From: Ideonella sp.
GTDB taxonomy: Bacteria; Pseudomonadota; Gammaproteobacteria; Burkholderiales; Burkholderiaceae_C
DNA: 64,000 bases
Direction of reading: 5' to 3'
NCBI GenBank assembly: GCA_016721465.1
Contig: JADKIA010000030.1
Span: forward strand, 506,142-570,141
Of this stretch, positions 1 through 9,345 are shown piece after piece. Under the pieces are notes generated by a model. It was not told the DNA's origin. It did no database searches and worked only from the letters and a program-made list of their open reading frames with translations. The position numbers and the translations under genes are program-made. How positions within the stretch are numbered: the stretch's first letter is position 1; every line of letters starts with the position of its first letter.

Positions 1-1218
1 AGTGGCGGTGCCAGGCACCCCATGTGGGTTCTTCTGGACCGCTTCACCCGACCGCCGTGGGCGACGGCCGCGGTCATCATCGCCGCGGTACTGCTGGTGG
101 GCGGCTACGCCGTCAGTGAGCACCTGTCGGTCGGCGACCTGGACGCCGGGGCGCCGGAGCTGCGCACCGACAGCCGCTACAACCGCGACGTGGCTTACGT
201 GAACGCGGCCTACGGCGCATCGAGCGATGTCCTGGCCGTGATGGTCGAGACACCCCCCGGCCAGTGTTCTGAGCTTGGCACGGTGCTCAAGGTCGACGAC
301 CTCGAATGGCAGCTGCGCCAGCTGCCTGGCGTGGAGGCCACGAACTCCCTCGCGTTGCTGAATCGTCGCGTGCTGACCGGGCTCAACGAGGGCAGCCCCA
401 AGTGGTACGAGATGCTGCCGAGCCAGGCCATGGTCAACTCGATCACCACGAACGCGCCGCGCGGTCTCTACGACGATGCGTGCAAGCTGCTGACCGTGTA
501 CATCTACCTGCATGACCACCGCGCGACCACGCTGTCCACGGTCGTCGAGCGGGTCGAATCGTTTGCGGCATCGAACAACACGACGACGGTCAGGTTCACG
601 CTGGCCGCCGGCTCCGCAGGCATCGAGGCCGCAACCAACATCGTGGTCAGGGCAGCGTGGCGGAAGATGCTGTGGCTGGTCTATGGGGCGGTCGTCCTGC
701 TGGCCTTCGTCACGTTCCGGTCGTGGCGTGCCGTGCTCGTCGCGGTCCTGCCGCTGGTGGTCACCTCGTTCCTGGCCGAGGCCCTGATGGTGGCCCTGGG
801 TATGGGCGTCAAGGTTGCCACGCTGCCGGTGATTGCGCTGGGGGTGGGCATCGGGGTCGACTACGCGCTGTACATCCTCTCCGTCACGCTCACATGGCTG
901 CGCCAGGGAGCCTCGCTGTCCGAGGCCTACTACCGTGCGCTGCTCTTCACCGGGAAGGTCGTGATGCTGACTGGTGTGACGCTGGCCATCGGCGTGATCA
1001 CGTGGGTGGCCAGCCCGATCAAGTTTCAGGCGGACATGGGCGTGCTGCTGGCCTTCATGTTCATCTGGAACATGGTCGGCGCGATGGTCCTGCTGCCGGC
1101 GCTGGCCTACTACCTGCTGCGACCGAGGCCGAAGCGATCGGTGATCGACGAGGCTTTCAATGGATCGACGCCGGAACTCCGGCCCGCGACCTTGCCTCCG
1201 ACGGAGGGCCCGCGATGA
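1..1218 (+). CDS. RND superfamily (MMPL/HAE3-like) exporter, 3' part
   Basis: The reading frame is already open at base 1, so the 5' part of the gene lies outside the window; about 405 C-terminal residues are present. The visible part starts with a membrane segment and a large periplasmic loop, then a run of hydrophobic helices containing the motif GVGIGVDYALYI, typical of the second half of MMPL/HAE3-type RND exporters that move lipids, sterols or hydrophobic compounds across the inner membrane. The stop overlaps the next start (ATGA), so the two genes are translationally coupled. The substrate cannot be told from sequence; the position beside an aromatic pathway suggests a hydrophobic compound, but that is inference. 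Confidence 0.85.
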   Translation, partial: SGGARHPMWVLLDRFTRPPWATAAVIIAAVLLVGGYAVSEHLSVGDLDAGAPELRTDSRYNRDVAYVNAAYGASSDVLAVMVETPPGQCSELGTVLKVDDLEWQLRQLPGVEATNSLALLNRRVLTGLNEGSPKWYEMLPSQAMVNSITTNAPRGLYDDACKLLTVYIYLHDHRATTLSTVVERVESFAASNNTTTVRFTLAAGSAGIEAATNIVVRAAWRKMLWLVYGAVVLLAFVTFRSWRAVLVAVLPLVVTSFLAEALMVALGMGVKVATLPVIALGVGIGVDYALYILSVTLTWLRQGASLSEAYYRALLFTGKVVMLTGVTLAIGVITWVASPIKFQADMGVLLAFMFIWNMVGAMVLLPALAYYLLRPRPKRSVIDEAFNGSTPELRPATLPPTEGPR

Positions 1219-2261
1219 GCTATAGACACCTGCTTGTTCCTATCGACGGCACGCCGCTCGCAGCGAATGTCGTCAGTGGGGCCGTCGCGCTGGCCCGCGA
1301 CATGGGGGCGCGGATCTGCTTTCTACATGTCGTCGCCGATTTCGGCGCGAGCGGTGATGGTGCACTGCTGCACGCGGCAGACCCAAAAGCCTTCGCCGAT
1401 GGTGCGCTGGGCAACGCCCGAGTGCTGCTCGCCAAGGCCGAGGCTTCGGCGCGCGTCGCCGGCGTCGACGCGACCACAATCTGCGTGGAGCACGACCGTC
1501 CGCACGAAGCCATTCTCGACACGGCGCGGGCGCAAGGCTGCGACCTGGTGTACATGGCGTCGCACGGCCGGCGCGGAATAAGGGCTGTGTGGCAGACCTC
1601 CGTCGTGCAGCGGCTGCTTCAGCAGACGGTCCTGCCCGTGCTGGTGTCCGAAGTGGAAAGCAATCACCAGGCGTCCGATGCGCAGCGCGCCTTGGCCACG
1701 ATCCGCGAGGAACATCGGTCGCTCGCCGCGGTCATCCACGCGTTGCAGCGGGTGATGCAATCGGCCACTCAAAGCGCGGCGCCGCCCGACTTTGGATTGC
1801 TGCGGGCGATGCTCTACTACATCGAACACTTTCCGGAACGCCTGCATCACCCCAAGGAAGAGGCCTACCTGTTCAGCAGGTTGGCGCAACACACGCGCGA
1901 CTTCGATGCCGTCATCGAGAAGCTGCGTGGGCAGCACCGTGAAGGTGGGGAGCTGTTCGGCCAGCTGCGCGCCGCTCTGCAGGGGTACGAAGCGGGAACG
2001 GTGAACAGCAGCAGCTTTGCCGCGTCGATCGAAGCCTTCGCGAGTGCGCAATGGGAGCACATGCGCGCCGAAGAAAAGGTGATCATGCCCGCTGCGCTGA
2101 TACACCTGTCGTCACAGGACTGGACGGAGGTTGCCGCCGCATTTCTCGACAACCACGATCCGCGCTTCGGCGAGGAGGCGGACGAGCCGTTCTCGGAGCT
2201 CTGTGTCCGCGTGCTCAACCTCGCGGCCGACTCGTCGGCGGCCGCGAGGATCCGGCCCTGA
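1215..2261 (+). CDS. Universal stress protein fused to a hemerythrin-like (HHE) domain
   Basis: A 348-residue protein with a UspA domain over roughly residues 1-145 (it begins MSYRHLLVPIDGT and ends with the SHGRRG nucleotide loop and a VLPVLV strand). A hemerythrin/HHE cation-binding helical domain follows over about residues 160-310, with histidine and glutamate clusters EEHRS, HHPKEE, GQHRE and WEHMRAEE. HHE domains bind a di-iron centre that senses or carries O2 or NO; Usp domains bind nucleotides. The ATG overlaps the stop of the RND gene. Its 3' end overlaps the convergent TetR gene by 47 bp. A role in oxygen or solvent stress is inference. Confidence 0.85.
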   Translation: MSYRHLLVPIDGTPLAANVVSGAVALARDMGARICFLHVVADFGASGDGALLHAADPKAFADGALGNARVLLAKAEASARVAGVDATTICVEHDRPHEAILDTARAQGCDLVYMASHGRRGIRAVWQTSVVQRLLQQTVLPVLVSEVESNHQASDAQRALATIREEHRSLAAVIHALQRVMQSATQSAAPPDFGLLRAMLYYIEHFPERLHHPKEEAYLFSRLAQHTRDFDAVIEKLRGQHREGGELFGQLRAALQGYEAGTVNSSSFAASIEAFASAQWEHMRAEEKVIMPAALIHLSSQDWTEVAAAFLDNHDPRFGEEADEPFSELCVRVLNLAADSSAAARIRP

Positions 2262-3027
2262 CACGCTCGCCCTGCCGCGCCGGTGCGGATCGAGGACGGG
2301 CCAGCATGCCGCCGAGCAGCGCGTCGACGGCGTTGTCGAAGTAGGCGAGGGCGGCGTTGGCGGCCTTCAGTCTGCGGCCGTACATGCGCTCAGGCAGTTC
2401 GCAGGCGATGAAGTAGGACACCAGCACGCCGGTCAGCATCACGCTGGCGTGTTCGACTGGAATGCGCCTGAAGATGCCTTGTGCCATGCACTCCTCGATG
2501 AGGGCGCCCAGACGCCGATTGAAGGGCGCCATGTAGGTGTCGACCAGCCAGTCCAGGCGCGAACTCTCGAACATCATCTCCTTCTGCATGATCGCGTGGA
2601 CCGAGGGTCGATGCACGTTGATCAAGGCGAACGACCGCAGCAGCAGCTTGAGCCGTTCCAGAGGGGACGCGCCGGACGGATCGTCATCGAGTGCCTGCTG
2701 CACGAGAACCGTGGCCTGGTAGCCCTCCTCGATCACGGCGCGCCACACCCCCTCCTTGGTGCGGAAGTGGTAGTTCAGCAGTGGCTGCTTGACCCCTGCA
2801 CGACGTGCGATGGACAGCACCGAGGCGCCTTCGAAACCGCGTTCGGAGAACTCGATGGCCGCCGCATCGAGCAGTCGGCGCTTGCCGGTCGATTCCACGG
2901 GTTCGACAGCAGGCCGCAGATGTGGCGGGCGCTTGTGGGCTTGCCCGATAGGCCTGTCCCCGAGCCCGGCTCGGTGCTTGGCCGACGGGGGCGCCTTCTT
3001 GTAGGTGGCGGCAGGGCTACTGGGCAT
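2215..3027 (-). CDS. TetR family transcriptional regulator (copy 1)
   Basis: 270 residues. A basic, low-complexity N-terminal arm of about 47 residues precedes a TetR DNA-binding domain that begins GKRRLLDAAAIEFSERGF and ends LLNYHFRTKEGVWRAVIEEG. The C-terminal helical domain would bind the ligand. It is divergent from the extradiol dioxygenase gene at 3154 and is a clear paralog of the TetR at 12710-13486, with nearly identical recognition helices (RAGVKQPLLNYHF in both). The two proteins should therefore recognise the same operator. The shared 16-bp sites at 3072-3119 lie between it and the dioxygenase, so it probably represses both itself and the pathway until an aromatic ligand binds. 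Confidence 0.9.
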   Translation of the reverse strand: MPSSPAATYKKAPPSAKHRAGLGDRPIGQAHKRPPHLRPAVEPVESTGKRRLLDAAAIEFSERGFEGASVLSIARRAGVKQPLLNYHFRTKEGVWRAVIEEGYQATVLVQQALDDDPSGASPLERLKLLLRSFALINVHRPSVHAIMQKEMMFESSRLDWLVDTYMAPFNRRLGALIEECMAQGIFRRIPVEHASVMLTGVLVSYFIACELPERMYGRRLKAANAALAYFDNAVDALLGGMLARPRSAPARQGERVRAGSSRPPTSRPRG

Positions 3028-3071
3028 GGTCGGCCGATTCTAGGTGCCGATGCGTCGAGAACCAGGCCCTG

Positions 3072-3119
3072 CTGATATCGGTATAAGCACGGGTGCACGA
3101 GAACTTATGGAGATATAAG
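3072..3119. promoter_or_regulatory. Paired TetR operator candidates, divergent promoter 1
   Basis: Two 16-bp imperfect palindromes lie 32 bp apart: CTGATATCGGTATAAG at 3072-3087 and CTTATGGAGATATAAG at 3104-3119 (5-bp arms CTTAT/ATAAG). The same pair at the same spacing occurs at 9256-9303 and, more weakly, 13603-13650. The second site ends 34 bp before the dioxygenase ATG. The TATAAG half could also serve as a -10 element. Binding by the flanking TetR is inference from position and recurrence. Confidence 0.6.
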
Positions 3120-3153
3120 CTGATCGCTTCCTTCCACTTGCCCAGACACCCTC

Positions 3154-4092
3154 ATGATCGAGTCGCTCGCCTATGTCGGTTTTGTCTCACCCCGCGCGGC
3201 GGAGTGGGCCAGCTTCGGACCCCAGGTCCTCGGACTCCAGCTCGCACCTGCACAGGCCGACGGGGTCGTCCGCCTGCGCATGGACGATGCTGCGTACCGC
3301 ATTTCCGTGGCCGACGGGCAGCACGATGGGCTGGACCATCTCGGCTGGGGCGTGGCCGGTCCCGCCCAGTTTGAGGCCGCACTGCAGCGCGTGCACGCCG
3401 CCGGCTGCAAGGTCGTGCGCGAAGGCGCCGAACTGGCGGCCAGTCGTTGCGTGGCCGAGCTGGCGTCGTTCAGCGACCCCTTCGGCTGGCGCCAGGAGAT
3501 CTCCTGGGGGCAGGCGTGCCGGCAGAACACGTTCCAGCCAGGCCGGCCGATGTCGGGCTTCGTGACGGGCGAGGCCGGGCTGGGCCACATCGTGCTCATC
3601 TCGCCCGATCTCGCGCGCTCGGAGGCCTTCTATCTCGACGTGCTCGGCTTCCGTGTCACGGACGAAGTCCGTTTCATGGGGCAGAAGATCCGCTTCTACA
3701 ACTGCAACTCGCGCCACCACACGCTGGCCATGACCGAGGTGCCGGGCATGGTCGGCGTGCATCACCTGATGCTGCAGGTGCGCTCGCTCGACGACGTCGG
3801 CACCGCGCTGGACAAGGTGCAGCAGGGTGCGGCCGAACTGACCGTGACGCTGGGCCGCCACTGCAACGACCACATGGTGTCGTTCTATGCGCGCACGCCG
3901 GCGGGGTTCGAGATCGAGTACGGATGGGGTGCAGTCGATGTCCACGCCGATGAGTCCATCCCGCGCATGTACGACAGCGGCGACATCTGGGGCCACCAGC
4001 CGGTAGGCGGCAGCTGGCATCCACCTGGAATCATGCGGCCGATCGGCGCCGGGCCCGGCGCGCTGCCTGCCATCTTCGGAGACCGCAAATGA
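3154..4092 (+). CDS. Extradiol ring-cleavage dioxygenase, VOC/BphC-like (copy 1)
   Basis: 312 residues, two glyoxalase/VOC modules (about 1-130 and 140-290), the usual length of type I extradiol dioxygenases such as 2,3-dihydroxybiphenyl dioxygenase. The likely Fe(II) ligands are His145 (GLGHIVL), His204 (VHHLML) and Glu255 (FEIEYGW); His240 and Tyr245 are in place to act as second-sphere residues. It would cleave a catecholic ring next to one hydroxyl, using O2. The stop overlaps the start of the flavin monooxygenase by 4 bp, so hydroxylation and ring cleavage are coupled. Paralog of 13687-14589. The substrate is unknown. Confidence 0.88.
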   Translation: MIESLAYVGFVSPRAAEWASFGPQVLGLQLAPAQADGVVRLRMDDAAYRISVADGQHDGLDHLGWGVAGPAQFEAALQRVHAAGCKVVREGAELAASRCVAELASFSDPFGWRQEISWGQACRQNTFQPGRPMSGFVTGEAGLGHIVLISPDLARSEAFYLDVLGFRVTDEVRFMGQKIRFYNCNSRHHTLAMTEVPGMVGVHHLMLQVRSLDDVGTALDKVQQGAAELTVTLGRHCNDHMVSFYARTPAGFEIEYGWGAVDVHADESIPRMYDSGDIWGHQPVGGSWHPPGIMRPIGAGPGALPAIFGDRK

Positions 4093-5693
4093 GCGCGACC
4101 ATTTCGGATCAAGGCCAGGTTGACTTCGATGTGGTCCTGGTCGGTGCAGGTCCGACGGGCCTCACCCTGGCCCTTCTCCTGGCCGGTCGCGGGCACCACG
4201 TGGCCCTGGTCGAGCGCTGGCCGCAGCCGTACCCGCAACCGCGTGCGATCGGTCTGGACCAGGAAGCGCTGCGCTTGATGCGCCAAGCAGGCGCCGATGA
4301 GCGCGTGCAGCAGGTGCTGCAATGGTCCGCCGAGCTGGCCGAGGCGCACTACGTCACGCCCGAGGGCGAGATCCTGATGCGCATGCCCGTGCGCGAGCGC
4401 GGCGAGTCGGGCTGGCCCGACATGGTCGCGTTCAACCAGCCGGACGTGGAAGCGTGTCTCGAGGATCTCGTCAACGAAAGCCCGCGCATCAAGGTCATGC
4501 GCAATGCGATCGTCGTGGGTCTGGTGCGCCACGACGACACGCCCCAGGTGCGTTACTTGAGCGGAGACGGCAAGGGCGAGCCCAGGGCCGGCGCAACACC
4601 GCGCACGCTGACGGCGAAGTTCGTCGTCGGCTGCGATGGCGCCAACAGCTTCATCGCGTCCGAACTGAAGCCGGGCTGGACCGACCTCGGATTCAGTTCT
4701 GACTGGCTCGTGGTCGACATTCGGCCGACGGTCGAACGGCAGTGGGTACCGTTCCTCGCCGAGGTGCTGGACCCGATGCGCCCGACCACGGTGGCGCCCG
4801 CCGGCCCGGGCCGGCGGCGCTTCGAGTTCATGCTCATGCCGGGCGAGACGAACGAGTCCATGTCCACGCCTGAGGCGATCTGGCGGCTGCTCGGAAGGTG
4901 GAACGTGACGCCGCAGAACTGCGAGCTGGTGCGCGCCGTGGTCTACCGCTTCAAGGGCCGGTGGGCCGACGACTGGCGCGACGGACGCGTGCTGCTGGCC
5001 GGCGATGCGGCGCACCTGACGCCCCCCTTTCTGGGCCAAGGGTTCAACTCGGGGATCCGCGACGCCGGCAACCTCGCGATGTACCTCGACCTGGTATTGC
5101 GCGGACTGGCACCTGTCGCGCTGCTCGACCGCTACACCGAGGAGCGTGCGCCGCACGTGGGCGCGCTGATCCGGCGTGCGGTCGAGCTGGGTCACCACAT
5201 CTGCATCACCGACCCCGAGCAGGCCCGCATGCGCGACGAGGGGCTGCGCAATATGCGCGACAGCGGCGTGACGCCGCTGGCCGAGCGCGTGCCGCTCGTC
5301 GGCGGCGTGCTGGCCGACAACGACGCGCTGGCCGGCACCCTGAGCCACCAGGGCCGTGTCGACAACGGTGCGGCCAGCGGGATGTTCGACGACGTGTGCG
5401 CCAACGGCCGCTTCGTGCTGCTCGGCGCTGACGCCGACCCGCAGACCCACCTGGGCCCTCAGGCGCGCGCGGTGTGGGCGCGGCTTGGTGGCGCCAGTTT
5501 CCACATCGGCGAGTCCGCACCCTGGCGCGATGTGGAAGGTGTTTACAAGGCCTGGATGGGCGGCGCAGGTGCGACGGTCGTGCTGATCAGGCCGGACTAC
5601 CACGTCTTCGGCTCGGGGCCGTCCGGGGCCGACGCCGATCGGCTCGTGCTCGAGCTGGGTCGCAAGCTGGGCCTGTCCGGCGCGGCTGCCTGA
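4089..5693 (+). CDS. FAD-dependent aromatic monooxygenase, MhpA-like
   Basis: 534 residues. An N-terminal dinucleotide fold (VGAGPTGLTLALLLAGRG, about residues 18-35), a CDGANS motif near residue 182 and the FAD-ribityl motif GDAAHLTPPFLGQGFNSG near residue 305 identify a class A flavoprotein hydroxylase of the 3-(3-hydroxyphenyl)propionate hydroxylase type. Such enzymes hydroxylate a phenol next to its OH with NAD(P)H and O2, giving a catechol. It overlaps the dioxygenase gene by 4 bp, so its product is probably the dioxygenase's substrate. The C-terminal thioredoxin-like domain of the family is present (about residues 410-534). Confidence 0.88.
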   Translation: MSATISDQGQVDFDVVLVGAGPTGLTLALLLAGRGHHVALVERWPQPYPQPRAIGLDQEALRLMRQAGADERVQQVLQWSAELAEAHYVTPEGEILMRMPVRERGESGWPDMVAFNQPDVEACLEDLVNESPRIKVMRNAIVVGLVRHDDTPQVRYLSGDGKGEPRAGATPRTLTAKFVVGCDGANSFIASELKPGWTDLGFSSDWLVVDIRPTVERQWVPFLAEVLDPMRPTTVAPAGPGRRRFEFMLMPGETNESMSTPEAIWRLLGRWNVTPQNCELVRAVVYRFKGRWADDWRDGRVLLAGDAAHLTPPFLGQGFNSGIRDAGNLAMYLDLVLRGLAPVALLDRYTEERAPHVGALIRRAVELGHHICITDPEQARMRDEGLRNMRDSGVTPLAERVPLVGGVLADNDALAGTLSHQGRVDNGAASGMFDDVCANGRFVLLGADADPQTHLGPQARAVWARLGGASFHIGESAPWRDVEGVYKAWMGGAGATVVLIRPDYHVFGSGPSGADADRLVLELGRKLGLSGAAA

Positions 5694-5710
5694 TCGTGCA
5701 GCGCACCGCC

Positions 5711-5731
5711 CGCGCCGCCAACGGCGGCGCG
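5711..5731. terminator. GC-rich hairpin between monooxygenase and IOR genes
   Basis: A perfect 9-bp inverted repeat, CGCGCCGCC-AAC-GGCGGCGCG, lies 17 bp after the monooxygenase stop. There is no T-run after it, so it is more likely an attenuator or mRNA-stability hairpin than a full terminator. Confidence 0.4.
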
Positions 5732-5751
5732 TCCTCCTGTGGGGATCGACC

Positions 5752-8700
5752 TTGGAACTGAGCCGCTCGGGATTCACGCTGTCCGACCGGTACACGGCCA
5801 CGGACGGCTGGGTGTACATGACGGGCGTGCAGGCCCTGGTGCGCCTGCCCTTGCAGCAGCGCCTGCGTGATGCTGCCCTGGGCTGGAACACCGGCGGCTA
5901 CGTGTCGGGTTACCGCGGCTCGCCGCTGGGTCGCTACGACACCGAGCTGTGGGCGGCGCAGGAGGCGCTCACCGCGGCCGGCGTCGTCTTCCGGGCCGGC
6001 TTGAACGAGGACCTGGCGGCCACGGCGATCTGGGGTGCCCAGCACGTGGGCAACTTCCCAGGCGCGAGGGTCGACGGCGTGTTCGGCATCTGGTACGGCA
6101 AGGGCCCGGGCGTGGACCGCAGCGGCGACGTGCTGCGCCACGGCAACCTCGCCGGCGCGTCGTCCCGCGGCGGCGTGCTGTGTCTGGCCGGCGACGACCA
6201 CGGGGCCAAGTCGTCGACGGTGGCGAACTTCTCCGACCCGATCTTCATCGCCGTCGGCATGCCGGTGCTGTATCCGTCCAGCACGCAGGAGCTGCTCGAT
6301 TTCGGCCTGCACGGCATTGCGATGAGCCGCCACTCGGGGTGCTGGGTCGGCATGAAGGTCGTCACCGACGTGGTGGAAGGCGGGGGCTCGGTGCGAGTTT
6401 CGCCCGACTTGCCGCACATCGTCGTGCCGCCCGCCGCGGGGCCCGAGCTGTCGATCCGCGTCGCGGATCCCGCACTGGCACAGGAGCAGCGCCTGTACCA
6501 CCACAAGCTTCCCGCGGCGCTGGCCTATGCGCGAGCCAACGGGCTGAATCGCATCACGTTGGGAAACGGGCGCGCAAGCGTTGGCATCGTCGCCGCCGGC
6601 AAGGCCTGGCAGGACGTGCTGCAGGCCATGGGCGAGCTGGGCATCGACGACGATCGGGCCGAAGCGCTGGGGCTGCGCCTGCTCAAGATCGGTATGGTCT
6701 GGCCGCTCGATCCGCAGATCGTGCGGCAGTTCGCCGCAGAACTGCAGACCATCCTCGTGGTCGAGGAGAAGCGGCCGATCCTGGAAGACCAGCTCCGCGC
6801 CATCCTGTTCGAGACAGCCGACCGGCCGACCGTGATCGGCAAGCATCGCGGCGCGGCGGGCTTCGACGCGCAGCCCGGCCCGGTGGTGTTTCCCAACGCC
6901 GGCGAGATCTCGCCGGCGCAGGTGGCGCACGTGCTGTGCTCCCTGCTCGGCCTGCAGGGCCGCGGCGTGGGCGCGCCGCCGGCACCGGCGAGCGGTGCGC
7001 CCACGCCGGTGCGCATGCCGGGCTTCTGCTCCGGTTGCCCGCATAACCGCTCCACCAAGGTCCCGCACGGCAGCCGGGCACTCGCGGGCATCGGCTGCCA
7101 CGCCATGGCCACGCTGATCGATCCCGCCCACACGAACTCGATCTCGCACATGGGCGGCGAAGGGGTGATGTGGCTCGGCCAGCAGCCCTTCACGCAGGAA
7201 CGGCATGTGTTCGCCAACCTCGGCGACGGCACCTTCTCGCATTCGGGCCACCTCGCCGTGCGCCAGGCGGTGGCGGCGCACGTGCCCATCACCTACAAGC
7301 TGCTGTACAACGGGTTTGTCTCGATGACGGGCGGCCAGCCCGTCGAATCCGGCATGAGCCCCGTGGCCATGCTGCGCGTGCTGGACGCCGAGGGCGTGCG
7401 CAAGATGGCCGTGGTCACCGACGACCCCGGGCGCTACGAAGGCCTCTCGTTGCCCGAGGGCGTGCAGGTTCACCACCGCAGCCGCCTCGAAGTGGTGGAG
7501 CGCGAGTTCCGGGACTTCCCCGATGTCTCGGTCATCGTGTACGACCAGCCGTGCGCCACCGAGCGCAGGCGCCTGCGCAAGCGCGGCAAGTGGCCGGATC
7601 CGGACCGGCGGACCTTCATCCACGCTGCGGTGTGCGAGGGCTGCGGCGACTGCGGCACGGCGTCCAACTGCATGTCCATCGAGCCGCTGGAGACCGAACT
7701 GGGACGCAAGCGCAGGATCAACCAGTCGAGCTGCAACAAGGACTTCTCCTGCGTCGACGGCTTCTGCCCCAGCTTCGTGACGATCGAGGGCGGCACGCCG
7801 AAACGCGGAGCGCCGCTCGCGCCGGCGAACGCGCAAGCCGATCCGTGGTCGGTCCCGTTACCGGAGCCGACGCTGCCGGCCCTCGGCGGCGCATTCAGCG
7901 TGCTGGTGGCCGGCATCGGCGGCACGGGCGTCGTGACGATCGGCCAGACACTGGCCGTCGCGGCGCACCTCGACGGCCGGTTCGCTTCCAACCTCGACGT
8001 CACGGGCCTGGCCCAGAAGTACGGCGCGGTGGCCTCGCATGTGCGCATCGCGGCGTCGCCCGAGCAACTGCACGCGACGCGCATCGCCAGCGGCGAGCTC
8101 GATGCACTGATCGGCTGCGACCTGCTGGTGTCGGCGAGCACGGAATCCGTGGCCATGCTGCGCCCGGGGCGCAGCCGTGCCGTGGTCTGCGCGGATGTGA
8201 TTCCGACCTCGGATTTCGCACGCAATCCGCAGTGGAGCGTCGACATTCCCGCGCTGAAGGTGCGGATAGAACAAGCCCTCGGTGGACCCTTGCGGCTCAT
8301 CGAGGGTCAGCGCCTGGCCACCGTCCTGCTGGGCGATCCCATCGCGTCCAACATGATGATGCTCGGTGCCGCATGGCAGCTGGGTATGGTGCCGGTTTCC
8401 AGGGCGGCACTCGAACGTGCGATCGAGCTCAATGGCGTGGCCGTCGCACTGAACAAGTCCGCGTTCCTCTGGGGACGCCGCGCGGCGCAAGACCTCGATG
8501 CCGTCGAGCGCATCGCGTCGGCCGGGCGCACCGAGGTGATCCGCTTCGTGCCGAGCACGCAGCGGTCGCTGGACCAACTCGTCGAACATCGATCCCGGCA
8601 CTTGCAGGAGCACGGCACGCCGCGCGCGGTCTTGCGGTTGCAGAACCTGGTGGCTCGCGTGCGCCAGGCCGAGACAGAGGCAGGTCTCGGCGATGCCCTG

Positions 8701-9204
8701 GCCCGCGTTGTCGCAGACAACCACCATCGGCTTCTCGCCGTCAAGGACGAATGGGAGGTCGCGCGCCTGTACAGCCACCCCGACTTCCGCGCGACGCTGG
8801 AGCGTGAATTCGACGGTCCACTGAAACTCCGCTTCCATGTCGGTGGCTGGCCATTCGGCCGCATCGATGCCGCCACCGGCAAGCCGATCAAGAAGGAAGT
8901 CGGGCCATGGCTCCTGCAGGTCTTCCGACTGATGGGCCGCCTGCGCTTTCTGCGCGGCACGTGGCTCGATCCATTCAGGAACACGACCGAACGTCGTCTG
9001 GACCAGGAGTGGCTGTCGCAGTACGAGTCGGACATCGAACGCCTGATCGGCCAGTTGGACGCGAGCCGTCACGCGCTGGCCGTGAAGATCGCGAAGCTGC
9101 CCGATTCGATCCGTGGCTACGGCCATGTCCGCATGGCGCGCGCCGCGGCCGCCGGCATCGAGCGCGCGCGCTTGCTGGCCGAGTGGGAAGCACTCGCCCG
9201 ATGA
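5752..9204 (+). CDS. Indolepyruvate:ferredoxin oxidoreductase family protein (fused alpha-gamma type)
   Basis: 1150 residues, start TTG preceded by GGGGA. In order: a pyrimidine-binding 2-oxoacid:ferredoxin oxidoreductase domain (about 1-400), a thiamine-diphosphate domain with GDGTFSHSG near residue 490, a cysteine-rich iron-sulfur segment (EGCGDCGTASNC to CVDGFCPS, about 627-674), and the gamma domain from about 710 (GIGGTGVVTIGQ). These proteins decarboxylate aryl-2-oxoacids to acyl-CoA and reduce ferredoxin. Its place behind a hydroxylase and a ring-cleavage enzyme suggests that the catabolised aromatic carries, or gives rise to, a 2-oxoacid side chain, but no substrate can be read from sequence. 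Confidence 0.85.
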   Translation: MELSRSGFTLSDRYTATDGWVYMTGVQALVRLPLQQRLRDAALGWNTGGYVSGYRGSPLGRYDTELWAAQEALTAAGVVFRAGLNEDLAATAIWGAQHVGNFPGARVDGVFGIWYGKGPGVDRSGDVLRHGNLAGASSRGGVLCLAGDDHGAKSSTVANFSDPIFIAVGMPVLYPSSTQELLDFGLHGIAMSRHSGCWVGMKVVTDVVEGGGSVRVSPDLPHIVVPPAAGPELSIRVADPALAQEQRLYHHKLPAALAYARANGLNRITLGNGRASVGIVAAGKAWQDVLQAMGELGIDDDRAEALGLRLLKIGMVWPLDPQIVRQFAAELQTILVVEEKRPILEDQLRAILFETADRPTVIGKHRGAAGFDAQPGPVVFPNAGEISPAQVAHVLCSLLGLQGRGVGAPPAPASGAPTPVRMPGFCSGCPHNRSTKVPHGSRALAGIGCHAMATLIDPAHTNSISHMGGEGVMWLGQQPFTQERHVFANLGDGTFSHSGHLAVRQAVAAHVPITYKLLYNGFVSMTGGQPVESGMSPVAMLRVLDAEGVRKMAVVTDDPGRYEGLSLPEGVQVHHRSRLEVVEREFRDFPDVSVIVYDQPCATERRRLRKRGKWPDPDRRTFIHAAVCEGCGDCGTASNCMSIEPLETELGRKRRINQSSCNKDFSCVDGFCPSFVTIEGGTPKRGAPLAPANAQADPWSVPLPEPTLPALGGAFSVLVAGIGGTGVVTIGQTLAVAAHLDGRFASNLDVTGLAQKYGAVASHVRIAASPEQLHATRIASGELDALIGCDLLVSASTESVAMLRPGRSRAVVCADVIPTSDFARNPQWSVDIPALKVRIEQALGGPLRLIEGQRLATVLLGDPIASNMMMLGAAWQLGMVPVSRAALERAIELNGVAVALNKSAFLWGRRAAQDLDAVERIASAGRTEVIRFVPSTQRSLDQLVEHRSRHLQEHGTPRAVLRLQNLVARVRQAETEAGLGDALARVVADNHHRLLAVKDEWEVARLYSHPDFRATLEREFDGPLKLRFHVGGWPFGRIDAATGKPIKKEVGPWLLQVFRLMGRLRFLRGTWLDPFRNTTERRLDQEWLSQYESDIERLIGQLDASRHALAVKIAKLPDSIRGYGHVRMARAAAAGIERARLLAEWEALAR

Positions 9205-9255
9205 GCACCCAAGACGACCGACATCTGCCGGCGTCGCGCTGGGTCGTGGTGCTGA

Positions 9256-9303
9256 CTGATATGGGTAGAAACACCGCACTCTTTGTACTTATAGGACTAT
9301 AAG
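9256..9303 (+). promoter_or_regulatory. Paired TetR operator candidates, promoter 2
   Basis: CTGATATGGGTAGAAA at 9256-9271 and the near-perfect palindrome CTTATAGGACTATAAG at 9288-9303 (7-bp arms, 2-bp centre). Their spacing of 32 bp equals that upstream of the first dioxygenase. The second site ends 42 bp before the hydrolase start. This marks a separate promoter inside the gene run, likely under the same TetR proteins. Confidence 0.6.
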
Positions 9304-9345
9304 ATTGAACGAGAAATCACATCACATCCCTTGTGGGAGCCCTGC

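Noticed and set aside
3885..5891. 668-codon minus-strand frame opposite the dioxygenase and monooxygenase
   Set aside because: High-GC shadow; the plus-strand genes are clearly coding.
5587..7836. 749-codon minus-strand frame opposite the indolepyruvate oxidoreductase gene
   Set aside because: Its translation has no family features, whereas the plus-strand frame has cofactor motifs.
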